From Lunatimonas lonarensis (lineage in GTDB: Bacteria; Bacteroidota; Bacteroidia; Cytophagales; Cyclobacteriaceae): 64,000 bases of DNA. The position numbers were made by a program, and so were the translations under genes. Positions 17,688 to 26,227 of this stretch are shown piece by piece. The stretch spans positions 87,844-151,843 of the forward strand of contig NZ_AQHR01000104.1 of assembly GCF_000390185.1 (NCBI RefSeq). The letters are read 5' to 3'. The notes below the pieces were generated by a model. The model was given only the letters and a program-made list of their open reading frames with translations. It was not told where the DNA came from and made no database searches. Position 1 is the stretch's first letter, and each line of letters starts with the position of its first letter.

Positions 17688-17900
17688 TCTTTGGGCAGCA
17701 ATTACTATCCCATTTTATCTGTTTTCAGCCAGCAACTAGCTGCATTTCCCACTGTTAGGTTGATTTACTTCTTTTCAGAATAAAAGTGTTTTAGAAACGC
17801 AAAAGAAAAATTATAATTTTGTATTTTTTATATTTTATACAAAAACACCTTTTTGAGTGTTTTGGCTTTAGGGGATATTTCGATTCAAATGACTAAAAAT

Positions 17901-17913
17901 GTATTACAAATAC
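17901..17913. promoter_or_regulatory. Upstream copy of the GTATT-N3-AATAC palindrome
   Basis: GTATT-ACA-AATAC, a perfect 5-3-5 inverted repeat located 34 bp upstream of the -33 element of the second PGT promoter. Together with the downstream copy it could allow cooperative binding. Confidence 0.4.
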
Positions 17914-17946
17914 TAAAAAAAGTTTTTCAAAAACACAGCAAAAAAT

Positions 17947-17978
17947 TTGGTGGGAATTTTAATTGGTTTTATATTTGT
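17947..17978 (+). promoter_or_regulatory. Promoter of the second phosphoglycosyl transferase gene
   Basis: TTTG (17947-17950), exactly 20 bases, TATATTTG (17971-17978), the same elements and spacing as the first PGT promoter. Transcription should begin near 17984. Confidence 0.8.
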
Positions 17979-17984
17979 AAAAAT

Positions 17985-18001
17985 GTATTTCAAATATACA
18001 T
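17985..18001. promoter_or_regulatory. Operator-like site at the second PGT start
   Basis: TGTATTTCAAATATACA, an imperfect inverted repeat sharing TGTATT-N3-AATA with the site at 16935 and lying at the identical distance (six bases) from its -7 element. Confidence 0.45.
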
Positions 18002-18051
18002 TTATGTTTTTTAAATTCACAGAAGAAGGAGTGCTAAATTAAACAGCTGAG

Positions 18052-18750
18052 GTGATGGAAAATGTGATAACTAAGAGGGAGGTAAGTCAGTACTTTGGAA
18101 GTGCAGAAAAAGCGGTTGATTTCTCAGTCGAACTACCCGATTGCGCAACGGACTCGAGGAAGTTGTTCGCTAAGAGGGCTTTGGATCTTGGTGTGGCGTT
18201 GTTTGCGATTGTATTTATTCTGTCGTGGCTATATCCGTTGCTTGCCATATTAATAAAAGTAACCTCAAAAGGTCCCGTATTATTCAAGCAGTTGCGTCAT
18301 GGGTTAAACAATGAGCCTTTTTATTGCTACAAGTTTAGGACCATGGTTGCTAATAAGGATGCGGATGTTAAGCAGGCCACCAAGGGGGATTCTCGGATTA
18401 CGCCAATTGGGAGATTTCTAAGGGCGAGCAGCATAGATGAGTTGCCACAACTATTCAATGTACTTAAAGGAGATATGGCGATTGTAGGCCCTAGGCCCCA
18501 CGCAATGCCTATGAACCTAGAATTTGCAAAAAATATTGATAATTTCATGTGCAGACATCAGGTGAAGCCTGGAATTACCGGATTAGCCCAAATCAAGGGC
18601 TATAGAGGCGAAATTCGTGATTTTCATGATATTTACGGAAGGTTTCGCTTTGATTTGTTTTACGTGAAAAATTGGTGTCTACTTTTTGATATCAAAATAA
18701 TTCTAAATACATTCACGGCGCTGGTATTCAAGAGCGATAATGCTTACTGA
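18052..18750 (+). CDS. Monotopic phosphoglycosyl transferase, paralog 2
   Basis: A 232-residue paralog of the enzyme at 16995, with the same blocks: KRALDLGVALFAIVFILSW, KGPVLFKQLRHG, YKFRTM, the catalytic dyad in SSIDELPQLFNVLKGD, VGPRPHAMPM and VKPGITGLAQIKGYRGE. The N-terminal 40 residues differ from paralog 1, while the catalytic domain and C-terminal K/R-x-x-x-AY ending are conserved. The pair arose by duplication, promoter included. They could prime two different glycans or two forms of one. Translation probably begins at ATG 18055 or the GTG-type start just before it. Confidence 0.9.
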   Translation: MMENVITKREVSQYFGSAEKAVDFSVELPDCATDSRKLFAKRALDLGVALFAIVFILSWLYPLLAILIKVTSKGPVLFKQLRHGLNNEPFYCYKFRTMVANKDADVKQATKGDSRITPIGRFLRASSIDELPQLFNVLKGDMAIVGPRPHAMPMNLEFAKNIDNFMCRHQVKPGITGLAQIKGYRGEIRDFHDIYGRFRFDLFYVKNWCLLFDIKIILNTFTALVFKSDNAY

Positions 18751-19046
18751 TTCCGGTTCACCTAGCGCCTGTTTTATGGTTTATTAGAAAAACCTATATG
18801 CCGTTAAGCAGCGTTTTTTGTTCAGAAAGTCGGGTTGTAGGGTAAGATTGAGATGATATTTTCTGGTCTTCACGTCTCTTCACACAAATATTTTGTTAAA
18901 TCGACTGGGTTGATGGCTCGGTTTAACTACCTTTATGATTGGTTCTTCGGAATAAACTCTTAATAAACCCTTTGGCAATAAGTGGTAGCAGTTGGTATGC
19001 TCCATGAATAGGGATAATTCATTTTTAATCTAAGCAGTAATACGAG

Positions 19047-21206
19047 ATGAAACAGGTAATTCAAAACTTTAAAACCGGGAAATTGTATGTTGACGATGTG
19101 CCACCTCCGGCGGTTTCGGAAGGGATGGTTCTCGTTGAGAATGATTTTTCACTCATAAGTGCCGGAACCGAACGGAGCACCACGAAAGTAGCTCAGGCGA
19201 GTTTGTTAGGAAAAGCCAAGCAGCGCCCTGATTTGGTCGCTCAAGTAATACAAAACATACGCAAGGAAGGTTTGAGAGCTACCTTTAATAAGGTACAGAC
19301 CAAGTTAGATTCGCTGAAGGCGCTTGGATATAGTACATCTGGCCGTGTGCTGACTTCATTGGACACCAGGGGTATGTTTAAGCCAGGCGATAGAGTGGCG
19401 TGTGCAGGGGCTGACTTTGCCTCGCATGCTGAAGTCGTGTCGGTCCCGCAGAATTTGGTCGTAAAGATTCCCGACAATGTTTCCTCGGAAGAGGCTGCCT
19501 TCACGACTCTCGGTGCTATTGCCCTGCAAGGAGTCAGACAGGCAGAACCTCGCCTTGGAGAGCGCGTGGCTGTAATTGGTCTTGGTCTTTTGGGACAGCT
19601 TACCGTGCAACTTCTGAAGGCAAATGGGTGTAGGGTTTTTGGCATAGATATGGCAGAGTCTCTTATCCAACTCGCAATAGATTCTGGTGCTGATAAGGCC
19701 ATCCATAGGAACGATGGCAATCTAATTTCTGAGTGTGACCACTTTACAAACGGATTTGGTTTCGATTCAGTGGTCATAACGGCTGCGACTTCTACGAATG
19801 ATCCCATTGTTCTCTCTACAGAGATTTTAAGGAAAAAGGGTAGAATTGTTTTGGTAGGGGCGGTCAAGATGGATATTCCCCGAGAACCTTATTTCTACCG
19901 CAATGAACTAGAGCTTAAAATTTCCTGCTCGTATGGCCCTGGTAGGTATGACGTTAACTATGAAGAGTTGGGCCAGGACTATCCTTACGCCTATGTAAGG
20001 TGGACGGAACAGCGAAATATGGAAGCGTTTTTGGATCTGATTTCCCAAAAGGCAATCAATCTACAGTCGTTGATTACCCATACCTTTTCAATTGACGAGG
20101 CAGAGAAGGCCTATGATATTGTTATGGGCAAAACGCCAGAGCCACATATTGGAATCCTGTTGAAATATGCGGAAGATAGTAAAAAACGCGGTTCTAAGGT
20201 GGCAGTAAACCACGCGCCACAGCAGCAGATAAATGTAGGTTTTATTGGTGCCGGAAGTTTTGCACAAAGTTACTTGGTTCCCCACGTAAAGAGTTGGGGG
20301 GCGAGTCTGGATGGTGTGGTAACATCAAAAGGTATCACCTCCAAGAATGTACTGGATAAATTTTCCTTTAATTTTTGCTCAACGGATTCGAACGACATCG
20401 TAGGGAATGATAAGATCAATACCGTATTTATCGCTACGCCACATTCTTCCCATGCTCCCCTAGTGATTGATGCTTTGAAGGCCTCCAAGCGAGTGTTTGT
20501 GGAGAAACCACTTGCCATGGATTTGGATCAATTAAAAGAGGTAGTTGCAACAAAAAAAGCGCATGATTTGCCCCTTTTAGTTGGCTTCAATAGACGCTTC
20601 GCACCTATTTCCCGCGAAATAAAGAAAGAGTTGGGCAGATCCTCTGAACCGTTTGTCGTAAATATTCGGGTTAATGCAGGGTTTATACCAAAAGACCATT
20701 GGTCCCAAATTCCAGAAATTGGGGGAGGTCGGATTGTTGGCGAAATATGTCACTTTATTGATTTGATGCAGTTTTTTACGGGCAGTGACCCAATTAGGGT
20801 TTTTGCGGAATCGATCAATACACCCAACGATAAAATGATGGCGGATGACAATGTCTCCATAACAGTGAAATTTGACAATGGGTCGATAGGTAATCTGGTG
20901 TATGTGGCTAATGGCGACAAGTCGCTTCCGAAGGAGCAGATAGAGGTTTTCAACGCCGGGAATGTAGGGGTGATCAATGACTTTAGGAGTGGTACGCTAT
21001 ATAAGGGCGGAAAAGTCATAAAGCTAAAATCAGATGGGAAAGGTCATAAAGAGGAGGTTTACGAATTCCTGGATAATGCCAAGAAGGGAAATGATAGTCC
21101 AATTTCTTTCGAGTCAATCTGCTTGACCACGTTGGTCACATTCAAAATATTGGACAGTCTGAAGACAGGGCTACCTCAGCAAATTGATTTTGCTGATCTT
21201 GAATAA
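19047..21206 (+). CDS. Bi-domain oxidoreductase: zinc-type alcohol dehydrogenase fused to Gfo/Idh/MocA dehydrogenase
   Basis: A 719-residue fusion. Residues about 1-380 form a medium-chain alcohol-dehydrogenase-like domain (SLISAGTERSTTKVAQASLL at the start; Rossmann loop VIGLGLLGQLTVQLLKANGC near 174). From about residue 390 a second Rossmann domain begins (INVGFIGAGSFAQSYLVPHV), followed by FIATPHSSHAPLVIDAL and the Gfo/Idh/MocA motif FVEKPLAMD. Such fusions are recurrent in polysaccharide loci, where they are thought to oxidise or reduce a sugar or sugar nucleotide; the exact substrate is unknown. It is the only sugar-modifying dehydrogenase in this locus. Confidence 0.88.
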   Translation: MKQVIQNFKTGKLYVDDVPPPAVSEGMVLVENDFSLISAGTERSTTKVAQASLLGKAKQRPDLVAQVIQNIRKEGLRATFNKVQTKLDSLKALGYSTSGRVLTSLDTRGMFKPGDRVACAGADFASHAEVVSVPQNLVVKIPDNVSSEEAAFTTLGAIALQGVRQAEPRLGERVAVIGLGLLGQLTVQLLKANGCRVFGIDMAESLIQLAIDSGADKAIHRNDGNLISECDHFTNGFGFDSVVITAATSTNDPIVLSTEILRKKGRIVLVGAVKMDIPREPYFYRNELELKISCSYGPGRYDVNYEELGQDYPYAYVRWTEQRNMEAFLDLISQKAINLQSLITHTFSIDEAEKAYDIVMGKTPEPHIGILLKYAEDSKKRGSKVAVNHAPQQQINVGFIGAGSFAQSYLVPHVKSWGASLDGVVTSKGITSKNVLDKFSFNFCSTDSNDIVGNDKINTVFIATPHSSHAPLVIDALKASKRVFVEKPLAMDLDQLKEVVATKKAHDLPLLVGFNRRFAPISREIKKELGRSSEPFVVNIRVNAGFIPKDHWSQIPEIGGGRIVGEICHFIDLMQFFTGSDPIRVFAESINTPNDKMMADDNVSITVKFDNGSIGNLVYVANGDKSLPKEQIEVFNAGNVGVINDFRSGTLYKGGKVIKLKSDGKGHKEEVYEFLDNAKKGNDSPISFESICLTTLVTFKILDSLKTGLPQQIDFADLE

Positions 21207-21239
21207 CAAAGGTATTGGTTGAGTGAAACATAGAGAGAT

Positions 21240-21292
21240 CCTGTCCTAGAGCGTTTACAGGCCGATCGCTTTGAAAAGATGCTCTGGACAGG
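21240..21292. other. Long intergenic hairpin after the bi-domain oxidoreductase
   Basis: CCTGTCCTAGAGC (21240-21252) pairs with GCTCTGGACAGG (21281-21292) with a single one-base bulge, leaving a 28-base loop. No T-run follows directly, so it is not a standard intrinsic terminator. It may stabilise the upstream mRNA end or bind protein. Confidence 0.5.
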
Positions 21293-21438
21293 GTGATAGG
21301 TAGGGTTTTATACTTGGTTGACTAATAGTATTAAAATAAGGAGATGTTTCGAGGGTTGTTCGCAATGGGTAAAATAGTCCTTTTTTGATTTATTAATTTT
21401 GTCATTTCGATGTCTGTGATTGGTCTCTTCCAAAGGTT

Positions 21439-22569
21439 ATGGCGATGAAGATGGAGTTTTTATTTATTACGATTGATGTCTGGGATTCCCCGCCAAGGGC
21501 TAGGCATCAGTTGGCGCACGCACTTTCAAGAAATTTTAAGGTAACCTTTGTTTCAGGGAACGATTTTGGCAGTCCTTCGATCAAAAGGACTAAAGTCAGC
21601 CAAAACCTTGAAGTTTTCATTCCATCGTTTCCAATAAGCAGACGATTTAGGTATCGAACGCCCATTTTAAATGAATCGTACCAAATTTGGTTGCTGAGGA
21701 AAGTAAAGGATCTAATAGGAATGAGGGATGATCTCTATGTTATCTGCACTGATTTTGGTGGATACCTGACTCCGCGTTATTTTGATCGTGTGCTTTATTT
21801 TGCATCTGATGACTTCGTAAATAATATTGATGCTCCTGAGGTTGTAAAGGCGTATACGAGGTATACCCAAAACAAGCTAGTTGTTAATTCGTTCTTGGCG
21901 CTTGCCACTGCAAAAACGTTGGTTGAAGGGTTTAGACTACTTAATGCTAATTCTTTTGAGTTGCCGTTAGGTGCACCAGAGTTCGGTAGTTCCTCAGAAA
22001 TTTTAATTCATGTGCGAAAGCGGGACGGAAGGATCAAGGTGGTTCTTTTGGGCTATATCGATAAAGTGAAGACACCCGTTCCTTTGTTAAACAAAATTTT
22101 GGAGCTCGGAAACACAGAAATCTATTTGATCGGGCCAATTAAAGACGATATAGTAGATCGCTTGATTGATCGAGACCGGGTAATATCGCTCGGAGTTCAG
22201 TCAGGAGAAGTCCTTTACAGAACTTTGAATGACATGGATGTCGCAATTGCTCCCTATTATATGGAAGATACCAACACTGGACGAACTCCCAATAAAATGT
22301 GGCAATATCTTGCAGCAGGAAAGCCAGCGGTTATTACGAATTTGCCGAATGTTCGTCATTGGGAGTTTCCTGAACACACGGTATACAAGGCCAATTCCGA
22401 TGAAGAGTTTGTTCAGTATATCAAGGATGCCTACGAAAATGATTCGGACATTCATATCCAAAAGAGAGTTGAGCTGGCTAGGGAAAATTCATGGGGCAAA
22501 AGAGCGGATCATCTAATTAGTTTGATCCAGACCCGATCTAAACCACTTAATCTAAATAAATTACTGTAA
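21439..22569 (+). CDS. Glycosyltransferase (GT-B fold, GT4/GT1-like)
   Basis: A 376-residue predicted cytoplasmic glycosyltransferase. The N-terminus contains FITIDVWDSPPRARHQLAHA, a Rossmann-type opening typical of these enzymes. The C-terminal half has VVLLGYIDKVKTPVPLLN, YLIGPIKDDIV and the nucleotide-sugar-binding segment TGRTPNKMWQYLAAGKPAV, the position of the GT4 E-x7-E region (here N-K-M-W-Q-Y-L-A-A-G-K-P). Translation may begin at the first, second or third ATG of the run at 21439. It would add one sugar of the exopolysaccharide repeat; donor and linkage are not predictable. Confidence 0.8.
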   Translation: MAMKMEFLFITIDVWDSPPRARHQLAHALSRNFKVTFVSGNDFGSPSIKRTKVSQNLEVFIPSFPISRRFRYRTPILNESYQIWLLRKVKDLIGMRDDLYVICTDFGGYLTPRYFDRVLYFASDDFVNNIDAPEVVKAYTRYTQNKLVVNSFLALATAKTLVEGFRLLNANSFELPLGAPEFGSSSEILIHVRKRDGRIKVVLLGYIDKVKTPVPLLNKILELGNTEIYLIGPIKDDIVDRLIDRDRVISLGVQSGEVLYRTLNDMDVAIAPYYMEDTNTGRTPNKMWQYLAAGKPAVITNLPNVRHWEFPEHTVYKANSDEEFVQYIKDAYENDSDIHIQKRVELARENSWGKRADHLISLIQTRSKPLNLNKLL

Positions 22570-22919
22570 TTGCAATACAACCATCAATAAGAACTTAGGT
22601 CTTAGTTTATCTTGAAGCGGGAGTTATTCTATGCTGGGTTTTGATTGATAAGTTCGTGATTTTCTGTTACATTTGGACTTTAGAGTTTGTGAAAGAAGTT
22701 GGGCAAGACATGGTTTGTTTTATGCCAAATTCAAGTACCTGTGATTTAGGTTGGGGCGAGTGGTTGTTGAAGTGAGACGTTGTTGAGTTGCCTTTCGTTT
22801 TATGTAGATTATATAGTTAGATAAGAATTTCATCATTATTAATTTCATCCAATAAAAAACATCTTCTTTTTATTAAAAGCGATTGATTTTACGGGAGTAT
22901 AGCTTAAATTATTTATGTC
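22570..22919. other. Intergenic region upstream of the export genes
   Basis: 350 bp without a gene. TACATTTG at 22668-22675 fits the -7 consensus, but the nearest TTTG is 24 bases upstream (22640-22643), longer than usual. If this is the promoter, the wza-like message has a leader of roughly 240 nt. Nothing else definite is seen. Confidence 0.4.
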
Positions 22920-23708
22920 ATGAGAAACAGACTTCTTGTTTTGGTGTTGGTGTGGGGCAGTTGGGCCTGTGCAAGTCGTAACCTAGTTTATTTCAGTGAT
23001 ATAAGTGAAGCTGATATGTATTCCGTTAGGTTTACAGAAATGGTTCAACCTAAGATTCAACGGGATGATTTGCTAAGGATTGTCGTAAGTAGTGCGAGCG
23101 AAGAATCAAACATTCTATTTAATGTGGGAGTAATGGAAACGGGGGCTGACGCAAGGCTTACCCAGGCGCAACGAGCATTGAACGAAGGATATCTGGTAGA
23201 TGAGAAAGGAGAGATTAATTTTCCAGTTCTTGGCAAGGTTAAGTTGGAAGGGTTAACAAAGACCCAGGCGATCGATTTGTTGACCGAGAGGGTTTCCGAA
23301 TATGTTGTTGATCCAATCGTGAACATAAGGTTTATTAATTTTAAGATTACAGTTATTGGTGAGGTCAACAGGCCATCTACGTTGGTCGTTCCCACAGAAA
23401 AAGTAAGCCTATTGGAGGCTTTGGGGTTGGCAGGAGATATGACGATGTATGGTAAAAGGGAGAATGTGTTGATAATACGTGAAACAGAGGGAGAACGTAA
23501 AGCTACCAGGGTTAATCTGAACAGTAAAGAATTTCTCGACTCTCCTTATTACTACTTGCAGCAAAACGATGTAGTTTATGTTGAGCCTGATAGAATAAAG
23601 GCAATACAGGCTTCTACCAATCAACGTTCATTAACGGTTATTGGTATAACTACCAGCTTAATGCTAGCCTTAATTTTCAATTTGAGGATCTATTTGGAAC
23701 GGAATTGA
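22920..23708 (+). CDS. Polysaccharide export outer-membrane lipoprotein (Wza-like)
   Basis: A 262-residue exporter component. The signal peptide MRNRLLVLVLVWGSWAC ends in a lipobox-type Cys. Residues about 40-140 form the poly-export domain (IQRDDLLRIVVSSASEES, YLVDEKGEINFPVLGKVKLE). This is followed by an SLBB domain (ITVIGEVNRPSTLVVPTEKV, LEALGLAGDMTMYGKRENVL) and a C-terminal hydrophobic segment (residues about 236-256) that resembles the outer-membrane-spanning helix of Wza. It is shorter than E. coli Wza (379 residues), normal for Bacteroidota. It is paired with the Wzc-like kinase downstream. Confidence 0.93.
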   Translation: MRNRLLVLVLVWGSWACASRNLVYFSDISEADMYSVRFTEMVQPKIQRDDLLRIVVSSASEESNILFNVGVMETGADARLTQAQRALNEGYLVDEKGEINFPVLGKVKLEGLTKTQAIDLLTERVSEYVVDPIVNIRFINFKITVIGEVNRPSTLVVPTEKVSLLEALGLAGDMTMYGKRENVLIIRETEGERKATRVNLNSKEFLDSPYYYLQQNDVVYVEPDRIKAIQASTNQRSLTVIGITTSLMLALIFNLRIYLERN

Positions 23709-23731
23709 TATCGAGTATGACGCAAGCGACA

Positions 23732-23755
23732 CACAGGAATGACTATCACCCTGTG
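23732..23755. other. Small inverted repeat between wza-like and wzc-like genes
   Basis: CACAGG (23732-23737) and CCTGTG (23750-23755) are perfect inverted arms around 12 bases in the 105-bp intercistronic gap. It may be a processing or attenuation hairpin; there is no T-run. Confidence 0.3.
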
Positions 23756-23813
23756 ATATTACATCCCGATAAACCGGGACAAGTTGTGACCGCTCAAAAA
23801 CAATTATAGACAC

Positions 23814-26189
23814 ATGAAGAGAAGTGATATTTTGTCAGACTTGTTGATGGATGGCACCGGTGAAGAAAGATCGAAACCAATGGATTTCAAAAAGATCATT
23901 TTTCAATACCTGAGGTATTGGTGGCTTTTTTTGGTTTCCCTAGTATTGTTTGGCTGCATCGCCTACGTCTATATTTTCTTTTCAACGCCACTGTATAATG
24001 TATCCAGCACGATTATGATCAAGGTGGATAAAAACTCAGATTTTACCCAAAACATTGTATTTAGTGAGCTGGAGGGATTTGAAACTACCAAGCAGGTGGA
24101 AAATGAAATCGAGGTGTTGGGTTCTTTTAGTTTGATGAGGGATGCTATTGAAGAATTGCCTCTCGAAACCACTTTTTATTTAGAGGATTCCTATTCCAGA
24201 AGGAGGGAGATATACGGCTGGCAGGTGCCCGTTACGGTGTCGATTTTCCACGTTAATAGTGTAATCTATGAGGAGCCGGATGATTGGGCAGTGTACCTGA
24301 AATTGGAGGACGATGGTCTTTTGTTTTTGGAGGGAGACAACTACAATCGGTATTCATATGGAGATACGCTCCAGAATTGGTATGGTTCTTTTTCGATTAA
24401 TAAGAATGAGTATTTTACAAACTATTCTCCGAAGGAGATGCTTTTTTTCTTTAATAACAAGGATAATTTGGCCGGTATCTACAGTTCTAGATTAAGGGTC
24501 TCTCTTTCTAGCAAATTTGCGTCGGTCTTGATCCTTAGTTTGCTTGACGCGGTTCCTGACAAGGGCAAAGATATAATCAATAAATTAATTGAGGTTTACA
24601 ATAAGCAGGCCGTCAGAGAGAAGAATACGACCGCTGAAAATACCATAGCATTTATTGACAATCAGTTGGTTACCCTAATTGATGAGCTAAAGGAAGTAGA
24701 GCGTGAAATCGAGGTGTATAAGCGGGAAAACAATATATCGGGACTTGGTATAGAATATAATTCCTTTGTCGAAAACTCCAAGTCGTATGAATCCGAATTG
24801 TCCCGGAATCGAATTCAGATGGAAGTCCTTGCATCCATAGAAAACTACCTGGATAATCCCCAAAGTGAAGGGGTGGAGGTTCCCAGTACGCTTTCTATTG
24901 CAGATGCGACCCTCTCTGCACTTATCTCCAAGTTTAATCAACTGCAAAGTGATAAAGCAAGGATTTCCCGAACGGTGCAGCCCAGCAGTCCGATCATGAT
25001 GGGCATTGAAGACGAATTAGCCTCGCTCAAACGTAACATCAAGGCTAATATTAATAATATCAAAAATAGCCTAGAGATTGAAAATAGAAACCTTTCGCAG
25101 AATATTAGGCAGATAGATGGCCGTATTTCCAGGGTTCCTGAAATCGAACGGGGTTTGCTCGAACTGCAACGAACGCAGAGCAGAAAGCAAGAACAGTTTC
25201 TTTACCTTCAGGCCAAGCGTGAAGAATCAGAGCTTTCCCTAGCCGCCACTACGGTGGCCAATGCGAGGGTAATTGATAAGGCCTCTGCGGGAAATTCGCC
25301 AAGTAAGCCCAACAAACCTTTATTTTACGGAATTGCTCTCATACTGGGATTTGGGTTGCCTTTTGGATTTGTTTATCTGAAATCCAATCTTGGCAATAAA
25401 ATTGTCCAAAAGTCTGATATATCTGAAATCCTGAATAAACCGATTCTTGGAGAGATTTCCCATAGTTCCGAGAAGGAGTTTTTAGTGATTACGAAGAATA
25501 GAAGGAGTCCGATTGCCGAACAGTTCCGTTTGGTTCGGTCGAACCTTACGTTTATGAATGAAGATGAGCCAAGCAAAGTAGTTATGGTAACTTCTAGCAT
25601 ACCCGGCGAAGGGAAAACCTTTTTTAGTTTTAACTTGGCGGTTAGTCTCAGTTTAACAGGAAAAAAGGCTGTAGTTCTTGAATTTGATCTAAGGAAGCCC
25701 GCGCTTTTTCATAACTTGGGGATGCCTGTTGGTCTTGGTATTTCCGATTTTGTAAATGATGAAGCGTTGGAGCCCAATGATATTATACAGAGCTTTGACG
25801 CCATAGAGGGATTGAAGTTGGTTTCTTGTGGAGAGATACCCGAAAATCCGTCGGAGATGATACTAAGCGAGAGGGTTGAACGGCTTTTTGGTTTTTTACG
25901 AGATAACTTTGATTATGTTATTGTAGACACCGCACCTGTTGGCACTGTTTCTGACGCACTTAGTTTGGCCCGTTTTGTTGACACTACCTTGTTCATTGTC
26001 AGATACAATGTTACAGATAAGGCTAACCTGGAGTTTTTTAGGGAGATGGAATTTCATAAAAAACTAAGGAATATGTATATAGTTGCTAATGATGCGAAAG
26101 TAGGCTTGGGGCATTATGGATATGCTTATGGTTACGGCTATGATGCAGAGAAACCCAACAAGTCAAAGAAGAGTTATTCAAAAACCTAG
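23814..26189 (+). CDS. Polysaccharide co-polymerase and tyrosine autokinase (Wzc-like)
   Basis: A 791-residue inner-membrane protein controlling polymer length and export. It has transmembrane helices at about residues 34-54 and 505-525 bounding a periplasmic Wzz domain with coiled coils. The cytoplasmic BY-kinase follows, with Walker A SIPGEGKTFF (about 596-605), Walker A' LEFDLRKPA (about 621-629) and Walker B VIVDTAPVG (about 702-710). The tail contains a tyrosine cluster (HYGYAYGYGYD, then SYSKT), the site of autophosphorylation in this family. It acts with the Wza-like lipoprotein just upstream. Confidence 0.95.
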   Translation: MKRSDILSDLLMDGTGEERSKPMDFKKIIFQYLRYWWLFLVSLVLFGCIAYVYIFFSTPLYNVSSTIMIKVDKNSDFTQNIVFSELEGFETTKQVENEIEVLGSFSLMRDAIEELPLETTFYLEDSYSRRREIYGWQVPVTVSIFHVNSVIYEEPDDWAVYLKLEDDGLLFLEGDNYNRYSYGDTLQNWYGSFSINKNEYFTNYSPKEMLFFFNNKDNLAGIYSSRLRVSLSSKFASVLILSLLDAVPDKGKDIINKLIEVYNKQAVREKNTTAENTIAFIDNQLVTLIDELKEVEREIEVYKRENNISGLGIEYNSFVENSKSYESELSRNRIQMEVLASIENYLDNPQSEGVEVPSTLSIADATLSALISKFNQLQSDKARISRTVQPSSPIMMGIEDELASLKRNIKANINNIKNSLEIENRNLSQNIRQIDGRISRVPEIERGLLELQRTQSRKQEQFLYLQAKREESELSLAATTVANARVIDKASAGNSPSKPNKPLFYGIALILGFGLPFGFVYLKSNLGNKIVQKSDISEILNKPILGEISHSSEKEFLVITKNRRSPIAEQFRLVRSNLTFMNEDEPSKVVMVTSSIPGEGKTFFSFNLAVSLSLTGKKAVVLEFDLRKPALFHNLGMPVGLGISDFVNDEALEPNDIIQSFDAIEGLKLVSCGEIPENPSEMILSERVERLFGFLRDNFDYVIVDTAPVGTVSDALSLARFVDTTLFIVRYNVTDKANLEFFREMEFHKKLRNMYIVANDAKVGLGHYGYAYGYGYDAEKPNKSKKSYSKT

Positions 26190-26227
26190 CTTAAAGACCG
26201 GTGGGTATTTCCAGACGGGGATTTTTC

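Larger units (their letters stand above)
17688..18051. other. AT-rich intergenic region between the two phosphoglycosyl transferases
   Basis: No gene is seen in these 364 bp. The region holds an inverted repeat TTTTGTAT-N12-ATACAAAA (17817-17844), a palindrome GTATT-ACA-AATAC (17901-17913), and the second PGT promoter and operator-like site (17947-18001). Confidence 0.6.

Noticed and set aside
16995..18750. Tandem phosphoglycosyl transferases as an assembly duplication
   Set aside because: The N-terminal 40 residues and the intergenic sequences differ clearly and many third positions have changed, so this is a true old duplication.
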